Part shown: positions 8,401 through 10,849 of the stretch, one piece after another
How the letters are laid out: each line of letters starts with the position of its first letter
Position numbering within the stretch: position 1 is the stretch's first letter
NCBI GenBank assembly: GCA_903939355.1
Contig: CAJAHC010000645.1
Span: 1-10,849, forward strand
Origin: an uncultured Methylococcaceae bacterium
GTDB lineage: Bacteria > Pseudomonadota > Gammaproteobacteria > Methylococcales > Methylomonadaceae
Direction: 5' to 3'
Length of the DNA stretch: 10,849 nucleotides
The notes under the pieces: model-generated
The model's database searches: none
The model's input: only the letters and a program-made list of their open reading frames with translations
Told to the model about the DNA's origin: nothing
Position numbers and translations under genes: made by a program

Positions 8401-10849
8401 CTATTAAAAGAGCGCGTGATCCAATTGCTTTAAAAGATGTACAGCCTGCGCATGAAATTACCGCAACTTTGGCATCAGGAGCTATGAGCCATGGTGCTTT
8501 AATAGCTGAAGCACATGAAGCAGTTGCTGAAGGTATTAATATAGTCGGGGCTTTGAGTAATTCCGGTGAAGGTGGCGAACATTCCAGTCGATTTAATACA
8601 TTGCGTTCTTGTAATATCAAGCAGTTTGCTTCAGGTCGTTTTGGGGTTTGGGCTGGTTATTTAGCTGATCCAAATATTAGAGAAATTGAAATTAAAATAG
8701 CTCAGGGCGCCAAACTCGGCGAAGGTGGTCAATTACCTGCCGCTAAAGTTACAGTAGAAATTGCTGCGTTACGAGGGGGAACACCCAGAGTTGAGTTGGT
8801 TAGTCCGCCACCTCATCATGACACCTACTCTATTGAGGATTTAGGTCAATTAATTCATGATGCCAAAGCGGCGCGTGTTAAAGTCGGAGTTAAGCTGGTA
8901 TCTTCTGAAGGCATAGGCACTATTGCCGTCGGTGTGGCTAAAGCGGGTGCTGATGTTATTAACGTTGCCGGTAATACGGGCGGAACTGGTGCGGCAGCGG
9001 TTACCAGTCTTAAAAATAGCGGCCGCTCACCCGAAATTGGTATTGCCGAAGTTCATCAGGCTCTCGCTGTTAACGGACTACGTAACAAAGTGATTTTGCG
9101 TGGAAGTGGTGCACACCAAAGCGGATTGGATGTTATTAAGTCAGCCATTTTAGGTGCAGACTCATTTGAATTTGGCACAACTGTATTGATGATGTTGCGT
9201 TGTGTTATGGCAAAAAATTGTAACATCAAATGTCCTGCTGGTTTGACTACTGAACATGAAGAGTTTAAAGGTGACTCGCGAGTTTTGGCGCAGTATTTTA
9301 TGAATCTGGCACATGAAGTCAGAGAGATTTTGGCATTTTTAGGTTATAAAAGTTTGCAGGAAATTCGTGGTAAAACAGATTTACTGCATTTAATTGACCA
9401 CCCTTCTATGGTAGGACAATTGGATTTAACCAAAATGCTGGCTAAAGTAGATGTTGTGGTTGTACCTAAACCCGTTTATCTGGAAGCCAGCTTTACTGTT
9501 GATGACAGAATTATTCAGCAAGTTAAGTCATCGATTATAGATGGCAATCAACCGCAAGTTATTATTGAAGGCGATGCTTTTAAGTTAAATAACTGTAATA
9601 AAACAGTCGGTGGACAAGCAGCGATAGATATTGAGCGCATGCTTGCATATGAACTGACTGAACAGCAACTGGCAGATTCTACAGCCATATACACTCATCC
9701 ACATGGGCGTCGCTATTTGGCGCCTGATAGCGTTGTGATTCGTACACATGGATCTGCCGGACAAAGTTATGCGGCATTTTTAAATGACGGAATGCGCATG
9801 GAGCATTTGGGTACCTGTAATGATGGTGTTGGCAAATCTGCTTGTGGCGGTACTTTAGTCGTTGAATCACCTGGGGGTGGTATAAAAACCCCGGGTAACA
9901 ATGTGTTGATCGGAAATTTTGCCCTATTTGGTGCAACCGGTGGTAAGTTCTTTATTAATGGTGAAGCCGGTGACCGTTTTGCAGTTAGAAACTCCGGTGC
10001 AATGGCAGTTGTTGAAGGTGTCGGTGATTTCGCTTGTGAATACATGACCAATGGTGCCATTTTAAATATTGGTGGTTTTGGCAAGGGTTTTTGTAATGGC
10101 ATGTCTGGTGGTAATGCTTACCAATATGACCCCGAAAACATATTGCAAAATCTTTATGATAAAACCTCGGTTGCTTTGCATAGCTTAGCGGAAGAGTCCG
10201 ACAGTGCTCGCGCGCATGAACAATTTATTTTGGCCATGCTTGAGCAACATGCAGAATATGCAAACTCCAGTAAAGCTAAAGAGTTATTGAAAAATTGGGA
10301 AGCTGAGCGTAATAATTTTAAATTTGCCATGCCATTATGGCTTTATAAAACACAGGCGATGCAATTTCTACAACAATCAATGGATCGTAAAGAAATGATT
10401 GAAGAATTATCTCAATCGTTGGCGCAACAGCAAATTGAGCAAGTCAGAAAAGCCTATGAAACGTCTGAGCCATTATTTGGTGGAGCAATTCCAACACATG
10501 ATAGTAGTGACAAAACATTAATCTTTAAGTTGGTTAATAGTTTTGCTGTGCTTGAAAAAGCTCAGCAAGTTGCAAGAGACTTGCTGAAGCATTTGCCTGA
10601 AGAACAAGGTTCACAAAGCCAGATAGAACGAGCTGCTCGTAAGTTGATTATTGAACGGCCTCGTAAACTTCAAGAAGCGCTGGTTAAAAGTACACGCGAA
10701 GCTTACAGTAATTATAGCGATGACAACCTTGCTGTTTTATTGGCCAGTAAGCGTCTTAATGATTACAAAACAGCATTGATTAAGCGCTCAGTACAAAGTA
10801 TTTATTCTATAGGCTCTACTGCCTGGATTATGGATCAGGATAAGATTAA
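5466..10849 (+). CDS. Divergent, oversized glutamate synthase large-subunit paralogue, 3' end outside the window
   Basis: The frame is uninterrupted for 1794 full codons and still open at the window end (last in-frame bases ATT AA); normal GltB is about 1500. ATG 5466 is the first in-frame start after TAA 5436. Order: 23-residue leader probably removed to free Cys24; Ntn-glutaminase 24 to about 440, with HRGG, Arg234 (TRFSTNT), Asn255-Gly256 (AHNGE) and Asp287 (QSDSG) conserved; central domain about 457-760; an extra segment within 880-1004; FMN barrel about 990-1310 with SGEGGE 1033-1038, GAKLGEGGQLP around Lys1083 and SPPPHHDTYSIED from 1113; cysteines 1246, 1252, 1256; GXGXG beta-helix about 1350-1555; then an unusual helical tail. 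Expected role is glutamine-dependent glutamate formation, but the phosphate loop (RGSGAHQSG at 1212-1220 instead of VDGGL-type) and Fe-S spacing are altered, so activity is uncertain. No ferredoxin loop is seen. It lies 350 bases after gltD behind a terminator, so GltD could be a shared partner. Confidence 0.93.
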   Translation, partial: MNKDSRLGNKNAMLYNADLSQDSCGVGFITHKQSKQTHDLLVKSHEALCTIPHRGGMSAEGIGDGAGVNIDLSLKFFRKITRINDLELGQFGVANFFFPEDHDHFDSAANELIERHFKDFNLPIILWRTIPVDLDVINEASVKAQLPIKQCVFGRPDNLKNATHKAFEKHIQAALLDIEVEGFSRAELTGFYPLSMSSRTQVYKGRLNSFEVIPYFKDLYDTDHEISTLFFHTRFSTNTAPATMMAQPFRYMAHNGELNTDKKNRLSESAIARQHNKHLIFPRGQSDSGRLDQTLTRRINEDDMDIVTAVLAMMPPAWENDTTLSPAVRAMLEYFSLYEEKNDGPAALIFNDGIRVGARLDRLGLRPLRSVETHEYLAVMSEAGQIDFPPKDVLKRGRIEAGGMLYFDHSTGETYNNHQVMDRLANEKDYQALLKQRCIHLSELPVVELSEHSNEHPFTVDQQHTAYSLNQESFRFLLDPMLATGAEKVSAMGYGLAPNALSSAEGGMSRYFSQRFAQVTNPPLDSIRESDGMTLRVALGAKPTFSHELSKQLVIDTPILQWSHLEQIRRQTTVSTMTLPMVYQPDLTDAKDNEDILEAAVLKVCEQVEQAAKNNIGIIILSDIAISAEFAAIPALLMIAAANQHLVKQGLRFNSSLIAETGQAVSPHDIATLLGFGASAIYPVSVYNRIISHYPVAEHQKVLYKFQKGTEKSLMKTMGKFGLCTVESYIGGEFFESNYLDTDEPRLSCYFPNIHASVGGVRYQDIAASVSEWHKKALAVREEKDIPFLGLFKERQDGAGHSYGNTAVREYINMTDEAILYIDQDQSPVASDTAYLETGYEKRTPEQIDSFGVTPAYRSFAKNLYLERDSRPASLRDIMDFPVDVSTASTVADFDRILGKQNLHGNINYLIRGLSVTKLTDNAYSVILSSDSSVQRLEQLERHFKNRFSDAEDRMVVENNTLIIEVADSDSLLAGYLKAIKRARDPIALKDVQPAHEITATLASGAMSHGALIAEAHEAVAEGINIVGALSNSGEGGEHSSRFNTLRSCNIKQFASGRFGVWAGYLADPNIREIEIKIAQGAKLGEGGQLPAAKVTVEIAALRGGTPRVELVSPPPHHDTYSIEDLGQLIHDAKAARVKVGVKLVSSEGIGTIAVGVAKAGADVINVAGNTGGTGAAAVTSLKNSGRSPEIGIAEVHQALAVNGLRNKVILRGSGAHQSGLDVIKSAILGADSFEFGTTVLMMLRCVMAKNCNIKCPAGLTTEHEEFKGDSRVLAQYFMNLAHEVREILAFLGYKSLQEIRGKTDLLHLIDHPSMVGQLDLTKMLAKVDVVVVPKPVYLEASFTVDDRIIQQVKSSIIDGNQPQVIIEGDAFKLNNCNKTVGGQAAIDIERMLAYELTEQQLADSTAIYTHPHGRRYLAPDSVVIRTHGSAGQSYAAFLNDGMRMEHLGTCNDGVGKSACGGTLVVESPGGGIKTPGNNVLIGNFALFGATGGKFFINGEAGDRFAVRNSGAMAVVEGVGDFACEYMTNGAILNIGGFGKGFCNGMSGGNAYQYDPENILQNLYDKTSVALHSLAEESDSARAHEQFILAMLEQHAEYANSSKAKELLKNWEAERNNFKFAMPLWLYKTQAMQFLQQSMDRKEMIEELSQSLAQQQIEQVRKAYETSEPLFGGAIPTHDSSDKTLIFKLVNSFAVLEKAQQVARDLLKHLPEEQGSQSQIERAARKLIIERPRKLQEALVKSTREAYSNYSDDNLAVLLASKRLNDYKTALIKRSVQSIYSIGSTAWIMDQDKI

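Noticed and set aside
2022..8850. Similar DNA stretches in both large-subunit genes (for example the CCACC-CATCATGA region) as a repeat
   Set aside because: They encode the shared SPPPHHD motif and are explained by protein homology, not by a mobile or duplicated DNA repeat.
9679..10102. Two overlapping minus-strand frames opposite the paralogue's GXGXG domain
   Set aside because: Both lie opposite conserved coding sequence, overlap one another and show no domain; they are shadows.
10847..10849. TAA at the very end, looking like the stop of the long gene
   Set aside because: It is out of frame. Line-by-line translation from 5466 gives final codons GAT AAG ATT with AA left over, so the frame remains open and the gene is 3'-truncated by the window.

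Overview
The window carries a bacterial glutamate synthase (GOGAT) locus, entirely on the + strand: the 3' part of a conventional gltB, a complete gltD, a strong rho-independent terminator, a 275-base regulatory gap, and a second, very large and divergent glutamate synthase large-subunit gene that is still open where the window ends. Protein style (GltD and GltB resemble those of gammaproteobacteria), frequent AT-rich codons and a moderately low GC impression suggest a gammaproteobacterium, perhaps a methanotroph or sulfur-oxidiser type. That assignment comes from general resemblance only and is weak.

Region 1 (1-5115) is the textbook operon gltBD. The GltB fragment lacks about 315 N-terminal residues, including the catalytic cysteine, but shows the end of the glutaminase domain, the central domain, the FMN barrel with its 3Fe-4S cysteines and the GXGXG beta-helix. 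GltD follows after 22 bases. It has the two cysteine clusters for 4Fe-4S centres and the FAD and NADPH dinucleotide folds. Together they convert glutamine plus 2-oxoglutarate plus NADPH into two glutamates.

Region 2 (5116-5465) has no gene. It holds the gltD terminator (5154-5190), a weak promoter candidate, a 17-base dyad (GATTAA-N5-TTAATC) and an orphan Shine-Dalgarno-like TAAGGAG.

Region 3 (5466-10849) is one uninterrupted reading frame of at least 1794 codons. It contains a full glutamate synthase alpha-subunit architecture with an intact Ntn-glutaminase (Cys24 after a 23-residue leader), but departs from normal GltB in four places: about 99 extra residues between the central and FMN domains, a changed FMN-phosphate loop, a shortened 3Fe-4S cysteine spacing (C-x5-C-x3-C instead of C-x5-C-x4-C), and a C-terminal tail at least 150 residues longer than in GltB. 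It has no GltD-like partner of its own inside the window and no ferredoxin loop. This paralogue is the most interesting object here: either a glutamate synthase with a different partner or regulation, or an enzyme whose synthase half does different chemistry.
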